Both the position numbers and the translations under genes were made by a program. Shown here piece by piece: positions 23,093-35,498 of a stretch of DNA of 37,327 nucleotides. Source of the DNA: Rhizophlyctis rosea. Lineage: Eukaryota > Chytridiomycota > Chytridiomycetes > Rhizophlyctidales > Rhizophlyctidaceae. Positions within the stretch are counted from its first letter, which is position 1. The number at the start of each line of letters is the position of its first letter. The notes beneath the pieces were generated by a model that was not told where the DNA came from, did not search any database, and saw only the letters and a program-made list of their open reading frames with translations. The stretch lies in NCBI GenBank assembly GCA_027596075.1, contig JADGJC010000334.1, positions 4,226 through 41,552 on the forward strand, given 5' to 3'.

Positions 23093-25000
23093 ATGGTGCG
23101 TTCATGATCGATTTACCCGCAATTTGCAAAAACGCGTATATCTGACATTCGCGGCCGTCTTGGCAGACCATTCCACAACACCTTCGTGCAAAATACTTCC
23201 AAAGCACCCCGGAGATCGCCGACTTCGTTCCTCTTCGCGTACAAGGCACGATCCCATCATGGCTTCGTGGCGATCTACTCCGCAATGGACCAGGGTGAGC
23301 ACAAAAGTCTAAAGCACCATGTCAATAGAACGCGGTATTCGTTCAAGTATTGTACTTACTGAGTCGTCTATCTCCAATATCACTCAGGAAATTCGACGTG
23401 AATATCCCGGGTAACGAGGACCTTCTCACCCTCACCCACTGGTTCGACGGACTTGGCGTACTCCACCACTTCCGCATCACCTCCTCCGGTATCCTATACC
23501 GAAACTCCCACTACGCATCCCCTCTCGAACGAAGGATCCAAGAAACTAAATACCGCCCGGGATTCTCCTTCGGCGATGAACACGCGTCGCCATGCTACTC
23601 GTATTTCGGAAAAACCATGGCGGCATTCAATGCTTTCACCGGCAACAATGATGATGGCTTAACCGAGCCGGGAAGTGGAAATATCAACGTCAATGTTTAC
23701 TCGAGCTATCCCCTGCCAAACAAGGAGGTTGGTATGGTGACTATCACGGATGCTACGAGTATCATGGAGTTGGACAAGGATACATTGAAAGCCAAACGAG
23801 AGTTTAGATACAGAGATGTAAGTGAATCGCGTTGTCATACTGTAACTCCACCTTGTTATGAATACCTAACAGGAGGACTACTTTTTGCGCCCAAAAGATC
23901 GATCCCCGACTGAAAGGTCAATTCTCCGCCGCCCATCCCTTCGTCGACCCCGAAACGTCCGAAGTCATCAACTTCGCCATGGACCCAAAAGGTCCTTCTT
24001 CCACCTACACTGTATTCTCCATTTATCCGCATGGCGAGACCGAGATCTTGGGCGAAGTGCAGGACCAACCCGCATACATACACTCCCTGATTGGCACGGA
24101 GGAGCACATCGTCCTCTGCGTGTGGCCTTGGGTATATAGTTTGGGTGGTGTCAGCCTTTTGTGGGAGAAGAGTCTCATGCGGAGTCTGCGGTGGAAGCCG
24201 CAGAGCGGAACAAACTTCCATGTGTTCAGTCGGAAAGAGAAGAAGCTGATTGGGACGTGGAGAGGAGAAGCTAGATTTTGTTTCCGTAAGTTGAAGCAAC
24301 CCTGCTCTCAAATCGAAGCACACAACACTCAATAACACTGCCACACACCTTAGACACCATCAACGGCTTCACCGACCCCGCAACCAACGAAATATCCTTC
24401 ACCCTTTCCTCCTTCCCGACTCCGGAAGTGGTTTCCAGCTTCGACGTCGCCAACCTCCGCTCGGGCGATGCAATCAAGGGAGTCAATGGCGAAATCACGA
24501 AAATCACGTTGAAGCCGGGCGGAGAGGTCGTTTATGAGACGGTCTACAATACATCCGTCGACCTTCCCCGCATCAATGACAACTGGGCGACTAGGGCCGA
24601 TCAACGCTATGTCTACGTAGCTAGGCTGTCGGATAAACCGGAGATGGGGTTGCTTCAAAATATTCAAAAAGGTAAATTGCTCGAGGACGCCATTCGAATC
24701 TTCGCACCGGTCAGAATGCTCACAACCTCATCTTTATCAGTCGACCTAACTGGCGCAACCTTGCCAAAGATCCATCAAGTCCCCAATCACCACCCTTCCG
24801 AGCCCATCTTTGTCGCGGATCCCTCCGCGGCTGACGAGGATGATGGCGTGGTCCTTGTCGTCATGCTGGATGGTGACCGGGACACGAGCTACCTCGTCGT
24901 GCTGGATGCAAAGACTATGGAGGAGATAGGCCGCGCGGAGTTTGAGACGGGAGTCAAAGTGACTGGAGGGTTGCATGGGGAATTTACGGGGAGCTCGTGA
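23093..25000 (+). CDS. Carotenoid oxygenase (RPE65/CCD family)
   Basis: This is a non-haem Fe(II) enzyme that cleaves carotenoids or apocarotenoids to aldehydes, retinal being one possible product. Exons 23093-23095, 23167-23294, 23388-23817, 23898-24285 and 24354-25000 join in phase to 531 aa, the normal family length. The N-terminus carries the family signature RGDLLRNGPG, then HWFDGLGVLHHF. The four iron-binding histidines are present: His200 (AAHP), His249 (AYIHS), His317 (FHTINGF, split by intron 4) and His524 (GLHGEF), seven residues before the end. No signal peptide or TM is seen, so it is probably soluble or membrane-associated. The first coding exon seems to be ATG alone: after it a 71-nt intron (GTGCGT donor, CTGAC branch, GGCAG acceptor) is needed, because reading on meets TGA. 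The substrate cannot be told from sequence. Confidence 0.96.
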
Positions 25001-25384
25001 GGTTTTTGTGCTTTGTAACATCATCTGTCCTGTTGTAATAATTTGTTATGTAGTATTCAGCCAATATTATCGCTGACAAGTAGTCGTGTACTTTTAAATA
25101 TGTATGTAGATTGATGTTTGCTCTTTTGCGCAAGGAGACCAACAGAGATGTGTATATTGATTTTGAAGTTGGATTGTGCCATCTGGATGGGTGTTCACGG
25201 CGGATGCGTACACACATGAGTGTGGGCTCGACATGCTTTACTGCATGTGCTACTAGTGCCGGTCAAGTTTGAGAAGCCCATTCCCATCGACATTCCAGCC
25301 CCAAAGTCTTCAACATGTTAAGACCCTTTTCACTTCATTCAAATGCTGGCGCTCAAGTCTTGTGAACTAGAATGTTGTCTATCA
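25001..25384. other. Convergent intergenic gap
   Basis: The gap of 384 bp between the stops of the carotenoid oxygenase (+) and the receptor gene (-) is AT-rich and must hold both 3' UTRs. I see no gene. Confidence 0.6.
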
Positions 25385-28300
25385 TTACACCTTCTGCTCA
25401 CTACTATTACTATTCCCACTTCCAGAGGCTTTACTAGTTGGCGTCCCAGCATTGGACAATCGACTCTTTAAGACGGTAGTGGAAGGTTGGATACTCAAAC
25501 CCGTCCCCAGCTCGCTGCGATTCACTTTCGCCGAGCTTTTCAAAGCGCTGGCAATGTCTCTCAGCTCCAGAATGCCGAACGCGGTCAGAAGCTTTGGCAC
25601 GGCAAAGATGGAGGTGGAGAATACTGTTGCGATGAATGTTCCGAGCGCCACCAACATAAATCTAAGATGCAACAAGTATCGATTGAGCTTAATTTCAACG
25701 TCCATTTTTGAAACAAAACTTCGAACGCCTAACGCACTTACATAGCTTGTGGAGATGAGATCATAGAAAGAACAGGCACGATCACGATACTTACTACCGA
25801 AATAAGCAAAATGGCGCTGGCTGTAATCAACCAATCATTGAGCATCGAAATCATTGATTATAACATTCTTCTACAGCTTCACCCTTTCTTCACCTGTAAA
25901 CAAGCTTTCATTGAACGCTTTGCAGAAGCAAACACAAACCGTTAGTCCCTTTGACTTTGAAGCTGGGGAACAATCAACATTGGTGGCTCACCAGACACGG
26001 AATTGCGAGTATGGAAGGCGAAGTAAGCGGCCAAAGCGATTAAGACCGCGTTGTACTGATTGAACCCCATTCAGATCATGGTAGTAGTCTATCATGCTCA
26101 AGTTTACATACCAGATACAGACAAACAACCGCAACCATGTGAGTAGTCGGACAATCATCCTGTTCCAGACTGACATTTAGCAGCCCAGGAATGTTCGCAA
26201 CTTTGATTCCAGTAGACTCAGATAACCAAAACTGGAACATCTGAAAGATGAAAATATTGTTTGGGCTTGATGAAGCATAGGCAGCAACACACGAAATTGG
26301 GAAAAGACGGACTAAAATATGCAATCCTCTCTCACCAGGCAGAACACAATCTCCCCAAATAGAATCAGCATAATGAGACTAATCAGTTTACTGTCCGGAA
26401 ACGCCATAGCATGTTGGGAATTGAAGATTTTATGAATGCGGAAAGACTTCATCGTGAGTGATCCCAGGACAAGACCAAAACCCATGGCGAAAAACCAGTC
26501 TGAGGAAAGAGTGAGACGGGAAAAACAGAAATGTAAGTGTCAATAAGCCTGGTTTGCCGCAAACAACACAAATGCGATCACAAAAAATTACGCCGTACAG
26601 GTGCCAAAACATTGGAGCCAAGTTGGACGGTTCGAGGACGTTATTCGCTAGTCGAATCAGCAAATTCAGAGTTGTTCATGGGAAAGCTGTAGAGCAGAGA
26701 GAATACGCACCATGAGCACGGATCCCAGCGTGAACATGGCACCTGGAGACTTTATTGTCAGATGAGGGTAAGTGTTCGACAGACTGCCAGGTGTGCAATA
26801 CCTATAAAGATCAGCATGCTCGGAATACGACTTGCCGCTTTTATCACAGGTTCATTCCGTTTCCAGGCAAACAACGCCATATACACGGCTTCAATCACTA
26901 TTCCTACAGTACAGAGTGCCGCCACTCCCTTCGCTGGACTTGATTGTGTGCTCGTGTATGTTAGAGGGATCGCTTTCATGATTGGTGCGGGAAGTTTTTG
27001 GGCGCTAGGGACATCTTGACGGCATGTTTCGTTCTGCGGGGAGGTTCATTCAGCGCCAGGAGAGAAGTTAGGGGTAGACATCGCACGCTATACTTACGGA
27101 ATTGGCTTTCCAGCGGTAGTGAACATCGGCCTGGTTTTTCAGATCATCATTGACCAGATAAGGTTCCCAGTTGTCCGGCCCGCATCCGGGCATTGTGGCC
27201 CATTGAATTGTCTTTGGCGGCAAACGCTTGTCGTTGATTAGGTGCTCATATGTTGTCATGGATCCGCAGCACTCACCGCACATGCGCGAGCGAGCGCATC
27301 CTTAGCTGACATGCTCTGTGGAAATCACATGTGAGGGACTGAAGATTCATGATGGAATGAAAGTACCTTGTATTGCATCTCGTTGAACATCAGCGTCTGC
27401 ACATGTCCGATTTTGCACATAAGACAAAGTCGGGCGGTTCAGAATTCTGGAATTTTTGATATGCTCACCATTGGTTGATGGGGATCTACAAGTCCAAAGG
27501 ACGCAAATTGCTGTACAGGATACCCGGGGAAGGCAGCATGATCTGTAGAACGATTCGCAACATATCCGGTAGATTTTCCACAATAATTAAAACTCTCCTT
27601 ACCTAAGATTTGTTGATCGCTGAGTTGCTTAGCCTGGGCAAAAGTCTGCGTATTTCATTGCGTCAAAACCCAGTGGTAATCACATAGCTAGCTCCGCGCT
27701 GCAGTTGCAAAATCACCTGATAAGCCGGTTGCAAAAAAGCGCTTTTGTAGCCTGCGGCGCCACTTTCAGGGTCCCATTGCGGATCGTATCGGAGTGCCCA
27801 GTTAAGGTGCAGTTTGGAATTGCGGGCAATAGCAAGTATCAATGCTTCATGCGCCAATGTGTGATTGCGCGATGTACGAGCAAGTCCGGCGAGGACTCCT
27901 GTAATCATGGCGATTCCGGTCGGCGGGTAGATCTGTCACATGATTAGATGGTATGGAAAGAGCTGTACAGCCTCTGATTCACATACCTTCTGATATCCCT
28001 GACCACCATATCCTTTGGAAATCGCGAAACCTGAAAATGCATAATTGGAGTGAGCCGGTGATAAAGACTTACAGTTTCAAAGCTTACCTGGATAATAATT
28101 CTGGGCCGGATTTGCCTCGGCTGGTGCCATGCGGAAGAGCGGTTCGTCTTTGGGATCAGGTAACGGTGTCGCCTTTTTCCAACACTCCCAGTTCTGTCGC
28201 TCTTGATTTATGTACAGATAGGGCTGGCGTATTTGAAGCATGCCTTCAGAAGCATTCCACTTGATGCTTTGATTTCTGTTAGACGCGGCACACCAATGGC

Positions 28301-31300
28301 CTGATTGTGAACTCACAAAGTCTCAGTCACAGCCGTTTCAACATATTCATCTATGCCGCATCTAAACCCCCAAATAGCGTTTTCAATACGTTGATCGTCC
28401 ACATTTGAAGCACCATTATTCCTACCCACCTGCCATTCCCGTCAAGCATTGTCGCTTTTCAAGAATCACAATTAGGTTGAATGGCCCAACAGACCAACAT
28501 CAAGGCACAAATGCGCTTACCTCCCCATCTAAATATCAGATACTGGAAGAAGGCCGTATCTTTGTTGTCTCCCATAAATGGCACAATGTCTCTGAAACCT
28601 GGAAGAGCTCGATCAGGCAGAGTACTACTTCCTGTGTAGTATACTGCCGAAGGTCTCACCATTTGTGTAAAGTAGGTCAACCATTTCATTGAATTGGTCC
28701 ATCGTCCACGATTCCCACCAGGCGCTACCTATAGGATTGTAGCGGGAGACGTCAATTAGCAGTCGCCACATTCTTGATCACATCAAGAGATCTTGACAAA
28801 ACAAGTGAAAGACTTACCCCAATCATCAATTGGCGGTGGCGCCTTTTTGTTGTGATTGTGGAGCCAGGATACCAGAGATTCGTGAACGTGCCAGTTTGAG
28901 ATTTCGACCATCACTGGTATGCCATAGTACTCGCCTGCGTGCAAAAAGTGAAAATTGTTGTTGTGTCAACAGATTCGGAAGTGTGAACCCATCGCTACCT
29001 GAATAGTAAAGGATTTTGTCCAGAGCTGGGTAGATCTGTGCCAGGGCTTAAGAAAGGAGTATGCGCAGTGGCATTTTCGCAAACTCACGTCATAGCTGAT
29101 ATCATAACTGAGTAGGACAGATCTGAGTCAGACCAAACGCTGCTGCACAGAAAGGGGGACATCTCATACCCTGTCTTCTTGAAATCTTGAAGAAAGCGGA
29201 AAGAAGTTCGTGAGCACTAAGTTCATAAATTTGAACATTACGTGCTCACATTTATTGTTCAGGGCAGCTGAAGTTTTGGGGTCAGCCTATGTGGTATTGA
29301 AGGCGCAACAATAGCAGTGACATTACTGAGTGATTCTAATCGATCCATTGACAAATGCAGAGCTCCCATCTGCGTGTCTTTGAACCAAATATGATCGGCA
29401 CAAAACCTGTCACCATGTCGAATCAGCGGAAGCTGGCAACCTCAAAAAAACCCCACCAACGCATTCCTACTTGCCACCCACCCTTTGTACTTTGTGATTG
29501 TACAATTTGGGGTGACCGACTGTACCCAGTCAAACTCTAAACGCGGGGATGATAAATACTGACGTTGCATCTAACCCAAAAGCAGAAGATTCAGAACCTC
29601 TAGCTGCATCGTATGGTGACTCATTGGGCACTCGCGTCCGGATGATGACGCCAACATTCTGGCCGGAGTTGGAAGCGGCTTTTACGTACGTCGCATATGC
29701 GTGCAAGACCAGCACCTATCGTCGGAAAGCAAGGATGTAAACCTGAAGGTCATCGTCAAGCACGTGTAATGCTCGACACGTCAAAGACGCCCTCAATCAT
29801 CCATATACCGCTACCCATGCAGCAACGCCCCAAAACACTCCACATTCAAACCTTACCATGGAAGCTCGGTTGAGCGGAAGCCAAACGTTCACAACATACG
29901 TTGCTGTCGTCAAATTCCCAATTTCAAAGTAATCGGCGCTGGTGCATGCTGCCGTGCTTCTCGTAAGCACAACGCCACTCCGCGTGGGTCGTCAAACGCT
30001 GCATCTCACCACATGCATAAAACGGGTGCGGCCAATCTTTGATGGGTTTAACAATAGGGACCAATCCCTGTGCACGAACCCATGAGGATAACTCAAGACG
30101 CTTGTGATGAAGGCAGATGACGTACATGAAAAAGAGCAGGAAATGTGAACAGGTTGCGCGAATAGTTGGCGCTGGTAGTCTGCATTGGCAGCGGACCAAC
30201 GCTGCTGTCGCGGTAAGCTTGGATGGGAACATCACCGAGTTCCGGCACTGTCGGAGACATTAAAAGTTTGCTGATCAGTTGAAGTCAATGTTGGGTGACG
30301 GTACTACCCCCTGAGACGTACCACCCTGAATGGGCTTGTTTTCGCACTCCCACACGCATACCAAGCCCGTGTCGCCCCATTGACCCCTGTAGATGTTTCG
30401 GGACGTGAATATGGAAATACTTGCATGTATGCTGTTCACTTCAATATAAGCATACATCTGTTGCCCCTGAGTCGCCAGAGTGTAGTTGCCGAGGTTGGTG
30501 GGCAACGGGACATCTGGCGGGCGGGGTGCCTGGTGCATGGGGAGCGGTGTTCACTATCAGTGCTTGAAACAAGATCACATGGCGTGTCACTCACCACATA
30601 ACCAATGTCCGAGCCGTTGACCTGTGGAAGCAGAACAAAAGGTCAACCAAACAAAAGGAGTGCATACTCAGATTCAGTTACTCACGAATCCCAACCACCC
30701 GGCTATATACCCATTAATAACGCTGATGCAAAACGATTTAGCAGTCTTTCCTGACAACCTTACGCGACAGATATCATACGCACGCTCCAGCTGAATTTTT
30801 CACCACGAGCTCATTGTACGTGCCAGACATCGAGTCAAGTCGAAATGTAAACCGCGTCCACTGTCCCATCGAAAGCCCCGCAAGTGATTCCGTCCTGGTC
30901 GTAGCTCCAGAACCGGAATTGAAGTCGAGTTCCAGGGGCGTGGTATCAGACTACAGGGCTCAAGTTATGATTCATCTCTTGCTGCACCTTACGCAAGCGC
31001 GTCACACACCTGCACATAGAGGTTCAATGCCTCAAAAGTGAAAGGGGCGTTCGGACCCGTAAACGTATATTGTGAAAGCTTCACCCCTCCCCACTGCGCA
31101 ACATGAAAACCATATATCGGCAAATCCGCTGCACCGGCAATCGCTAAACTCGGATCGGTTGTCAATGCGTAAGTCGTATCTGGCCGGTGAGTTGTTTTTA
31201 GGATGAAAAGATGCTCGCTTTGCCATGCCTCATAACCAAAGACGCACCTGGTGACGGCCAAGACCAATTTTGCCAGTTTTCGCCTGGTGTGTACACTTTC

Positions 31301-31362
31301 TGGCTGTGCACGCACGCGCAGATGATCATGAATAGGAGGGGAATGACCCATCGCCCACACAT
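25385..31362 (-). CDS. Class C GPCR with solute-binding-protein ectodomain
   Basis: This multi-exon receptor starts with a signal peptide (MCGRWVIPLLFMIICACVHS). Exons 31362-31248, 31179-31010, 30950-30784, 30722-30686 and 30621-30595 join in phase. They give a jelly-roll, carbohydrate-binding-like domain (GQWTRFTF, Trp126). A type 2 periplasmic-binding domain follows (about 29.9-27.1 kb), with EYYGIPV, APPPIDDWG, SWTMDQFNEMVDLL and YPPTGIAM. The C-terminal exons 27211-27098, 27033-26802, 26742-26711, 26647-26599, 26499-26336, 26240-26112, 26055-25992, 25917-25894, 25820-25742 and 25661-25385 all keep phase. They encode seven TMs with class C hallmarks: VIKAASRIPS, a KSFRIHKIF loop and FNES before TM6-7. 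A Ser-rich tail of about 65 residues follows. Exons at 30529-29939 and 29559-29186 are uncertain. GABA-B-like receptors with bacterial-type ectodomains are known in early-diverging fungi; the ligand is unknown, a sugar or peptide being plausible. Estimated length is about 1000 aa. Confidence 0.9.
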
Positions 31363-31631
31363 CTTTCCCTGCGATGCAAAAGGCGTCAATGTGAGGATGT
31401 GACAATCACAGCAGGTAACACTATGCATATTGCAATTTGAAGTTCATGCCCACCCTCTCTCTGCAGTCATACAATCTGTCCATCTGCGCGATATAGGTAC
31501 GGGACATCAAGCGCAACAACCAAGCGAGTCTCCTGTCGCTGACAGAAACCCTGCTGTCCAAGAAAGCCAAAAGAAATGTTGGATACGGAAGGTCAAGCCG
31601 CCGTTCCGCATTAGATGGTAAATGGGGTCGC

Positions 31632-31640
31632 TTTATATAT
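31632..31640 (-). promoter_or_regulatory. Candidate TATA box of the receptor gene
   Basis: TATATAAAG on the minus strand lies about 270 bp upstream of the chosen ATG. It would imply a 5' UTR of roughly 240 nt. An in-frame upstream ATG at 31428 exists, but the start at 31362 gives a clean signal peptide. Confidence 0.4.
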
Positions 31641-34600
31641 CCAGCACGGTGGTTCAACGAATGGTTCGGACATTGGGGCGATGACATCACCCGATGGGTT
31701 GACAACAGGGAGTGATCGATCTCTTCAATGTTCTTAAGTTGGGCGCCCTCTCGATTTCGGCAGCGGAGCTCAATGTAATCCGATCAAGATCCGTGTTGTT
31801 TGATCGTCCCACTCCTCATCCCTCTGAACCGACAGCTGACAGCGATCATGCATGGCCCGCCATACCATTTCTATTACAAAAGATATATATCTGGTTGCAA
31901 ACACTGCTTGAATAGTACATATGTTCTAAAGGGTTCGACCCTTACATTTATGTTACAAGCACCCAAATCCTGCCCCACGCACAACTGACGGATCTCATCA
32001 GCCAACCACATGTGTTCATCCTGCTACACCCGTTCATAGAATCACCGATATCACCGACGTCCGACGTGACCGCACATAAAGCACGTTACACTGGAACCTA
32101 AATACGCTACATCCTTCTTCCAATATATGCTGTGTGCACTGTATGCTCACTATCACCTTTTTTGTCACGGAGAAGATAAGTACATTTGTGCCCTTTACAT
32201 CAAAAAGCGCAGAGTGATGTTGGATTCCAGCTTTGCGCAATGCTCATACGATGATTCGGCGATGGCCATTTTATTTAGAATCATTGAGGAAGTTGAAAGG
32301 ATTAGTAAAATGAGAACAAAAGGAAAGCGTGGACATGCGAAAAGACAGCCCGAAAGTAAACTTCCCAGCGAACATGTCACATGTGAACGGTTCACTAATT
32401 CCGCCGTGTCGGTCTGAATCAGGGGGAGGCACAGCATACTGATGCATCTCATGGTGCTTTCTCAGTTACCGACTCGAGGTACCAACACGAAACGTCAATA
32501 AGTACGCTGAGAAGGGGAGTATCAAACGACCCTTTGGCATGTTTTACGGTCGATGCTGTCGGCCCCTACTTTTCCCAAAGGTCGGCAAGCAAGGATGCAG
32601 ATGCCGTCCATTTCCCTCAGGCTAAGGGGCGCGCACCACGGATGTGGTGTGCATGCGCTCAAGTAATGAGACTTCTAGTTCAAGTAGAAAAGGGGGAGCA
32701 ATAATTAACGGAAAACAAGCAGGGAAGGAACGCTGACCGCAGGGGCAATGGGTTCAACATCGTTTTTGGGATGTATGATATTTCACAATTACTATTTGTA
32801 CACTGGAGTCGGTCCACCCAATCCATCCACAAAGCCAGGGAATACTCTAGTATAAACTAGTTTCCAAGTCGAGCGGGGAAGTCCTTTATGTATACCCCCT
32901 GACCTTGATCAGACAGATCTTGAAATACGACTGCACAGAACACAGACTTCTTTTTTTTCCTTGAAGTCAGCCACCTTTGTGCATCTTTATTGCAATTCTC
33001 GCCTCTCAACTCTCCCAAAGAACAAAAGAAGGAAAATACGAGAAAAGTAGGAGCGAATTCGTTCCAGGCGTTTTCGTACGCCGCCCTACACGCAACTCTC
33101 TTCCGCATTCCAAGCAATCAAACGCTTTGGGTTGCCGAGAAAGCACGGAAGGGCTGACGCCATGAAGTCAGGACGAAAGTGGTTGACTCCAACAGAACCC
33201 ACCCACTTGGGCACAGTCTGGCTGTCAACGAACATATCGAGAACCCCCCAAAAAGAATCAAGATAGATTCAAAATCGCGGCGACATCTCCCATCTTCGAA
33301 TAAACAACCTCCCGGAGTCCATTGGACGTCTCTCGGGAAATTCCAATTCCGATGGGCGAGCGTCGGCGACAATCGTTGCTGGAAACCTAGATGACAAAAA
33401 GAATCAGAGAATGCAAAAGTCCTATTCCCCGACACTGGTGCATGGGTTGGATGTACGTGCAAATTTTGTTCAGACATACGTAAGAATGATGCAATTCAGA
33501 GGGTAAGGATGTACACCCCTCAGGCTCTCCTTCTACAAAGGAACGTCAAAAGAGAGTCACCAAACCGACGTGGGTTGCTATGAAGATTGAGGGGTGGTAC
33601 CCAGGATGCACTCCTCGAATGCTTGTCAGAGTTCTACGGATGCAGCAGTTGGAAAATACAGGTGACTTTGCACCTCTCAAATGTGGAGATACAGAATCAT
33701 GGAAGGGCAAAAAAGAAACAGCACTTAAGGAGAAAGCATGATGGGCATAGCCCTTGTTCCTCTCCCCGATCGCATCAAAACCTTCAGGTGAGCGGGAAAC
33801 GCAGTGGCGAAGGCTCCTCCTCAACACATGTGAAACTATCGTTGGCAAGAAGAGGAAAAGCACCAGACGATGCAACAACTGTCCACTTTATTGTCAAAGA
33901 AACGTCGTCAACGTTAAAGGGAAAAAAGAACTGCACTCCCAACACCGCACGATCAGTCCTAGCTGAGACGTCAAGGACATCATTCTCGCGTAAGGCGGAC
34001 TAGGCGGCCATTGACGTGGCTAATTTCGAGGCATCATGATGGGATACCTGCATCCGGCGTTAGGTTTTGAGTTTCTCCCTTTACAAATTCATCGGGGTTC
34101 AGATTTGTCCAACGCTTGATATAACGAAGTGCCCAGCTCCGTCTTGCTACATAAACTGCTAGAACAGAAGGGTTCCAAGTACCTGATGCTCGTTGCTCCT
34201 TTTCATATCGTGTATGTCGTCACGTCTTTGCAAACGCTTGACTGCGTCACGGGAGATGATCTTTCCCATCATAATCGGCTCCAACTGCTTTGGCGGCTCA
34301 TCAAAGAGCGTAAGGATGAAAAGCGACTTTGACACAAGGACCAAGTCTTATAAGTCCGTCCACATACGACGGGCTGATGCCATGATCCATAGTCGCGAAG
34401 GCGTGCCGATCCTTTATAAATGTCCTGCCACGCCACGCATCCTTTTTTTTTGGTATATGTTCGCGTCTCTTTGGTGTAAAGAAATGGCTCACGTCCTGCC
34501 CGCCGCTAGCTCACACCGTTTTTCAAAACGATGACCTGTCCTGATTTTACGATCGTGTGAAGACTACAAAAAGGAAGGCGGAAAATCTGGCATCGATGAA

Positions 34601-34720
34601 GAGAAGGTGTACTCCTACGTGGGGTATCTCCAGTCCGGGCATGAAGAACTTCCATGCCGTCGAAGGTGGCCTACAAAGCACTTGATATAGACCCTTGCCT
34701 ACAAACGCTTTTGATGACAA

Positions 34721-35017
34721 ATGTCACCAAAAGAAACACATCCCCATGCGTCGGACAAGTCACCATTGTTCAAGAGCATGATCTTCCAGGGCTGGTGTAT
34801 CCAAGAATCTTTCCCGACTTCCAATCTTCGGTGGATGACCAGAATCACCTCGTACGCGAATGGTAGCCTCACATCCTATGATGCAAGAAAAACACACGGG
34901 GGTCGGCAAAATTGTTTCAAATCCACAGAGATGCTGAGTCGATTTGGTGTTGGCTGTCAGGAGTGGAACGGGTATGATGAGTATGGCCATACGATCAGAT
35001 TGTCCAAAAGTTTTTGA
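34721..35017 (+). other. Coding-like frame, 98 codons, related to 35280-35498
   Basis: The open frame encodes a protein-like sequence ending STEMLSRFGVGCQEWNG then a Tyr/His-rich tail. The part at 34916-34972 matches 35376-35429 at DNA and protein level (STDVLSGFGPACEKCAG in the second). I cannot identify a family, nor find exons that join. It is probably a remnant of a duplicated gene. Confidence 0.3.
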
Positions 35018-35279
35018 ACGTGTCAAATCTAGGGAACAAAGACAATCACGCCAGCGACCGTATAAGGCCGCTCCGCGGGAATCATCCGACGACCCTTTTT
35101 ACTACGGTCCCTACCGAAGGATGCTAGTCCGGCCTGATGTCAATGAAACTGCGGACAAAAGTTTGCTCGCACGATCTCGGCCGCGCCAACAAACCCCTCA
35201 CTGAAGAAAGAAGTAAAACAATCTGGTTTGAGTATGATTCGGAGTCCCTTGGTGGATTCACCGTTCCGGCAACCGATTC

Positions 35280-35498
35280 TTGTTGAATCGATCTTGTTTG
35301 TGGGTGACCAGTGTGGTAAGGGAAATTGGGGCCGCTCAAAAAACACAAGCGTGCGGGCATCATGACATTCTCATCCAATCTACAGACGTTTTGAGTGGAT
35401 TCGGTCCTGCATGTGAGAAGTGTGCTGGGCGTAACAATTGTTCGTTGCTGCAATTTACTACCAAGGATCCCGAAGTTGTCGCTTCAAATGCTTCTTAA
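35280..35498 (+). other. Coding-like frame, second copy of the 34.9-kb segment
   Basis: This frame shares an AAAAACACA stretch and a ST-D/E-hydrophobic-LS-x-FG-x-x-C pattern with 34721-35017 in the same reading phase. It adds more cysteines (CEKCAGRNNC). No start, domain or splice chain is supported. Confidence 0.28.

Noticed and set aside
22862..23107. Upstream frame as an N-terminal extension of the carotenoid oxygenase
   Set aside because: It is in phase with the ATG at 23093, but the TATA box lies inside it, so it would not be transcribed as coding sequence.
33587..34003. 138-codon plus-strand frame rich in Ser, Arg and Lys
   Set aside because: An opposite-strand frame of similar length overlaps, and there is no motif or conserved feature.
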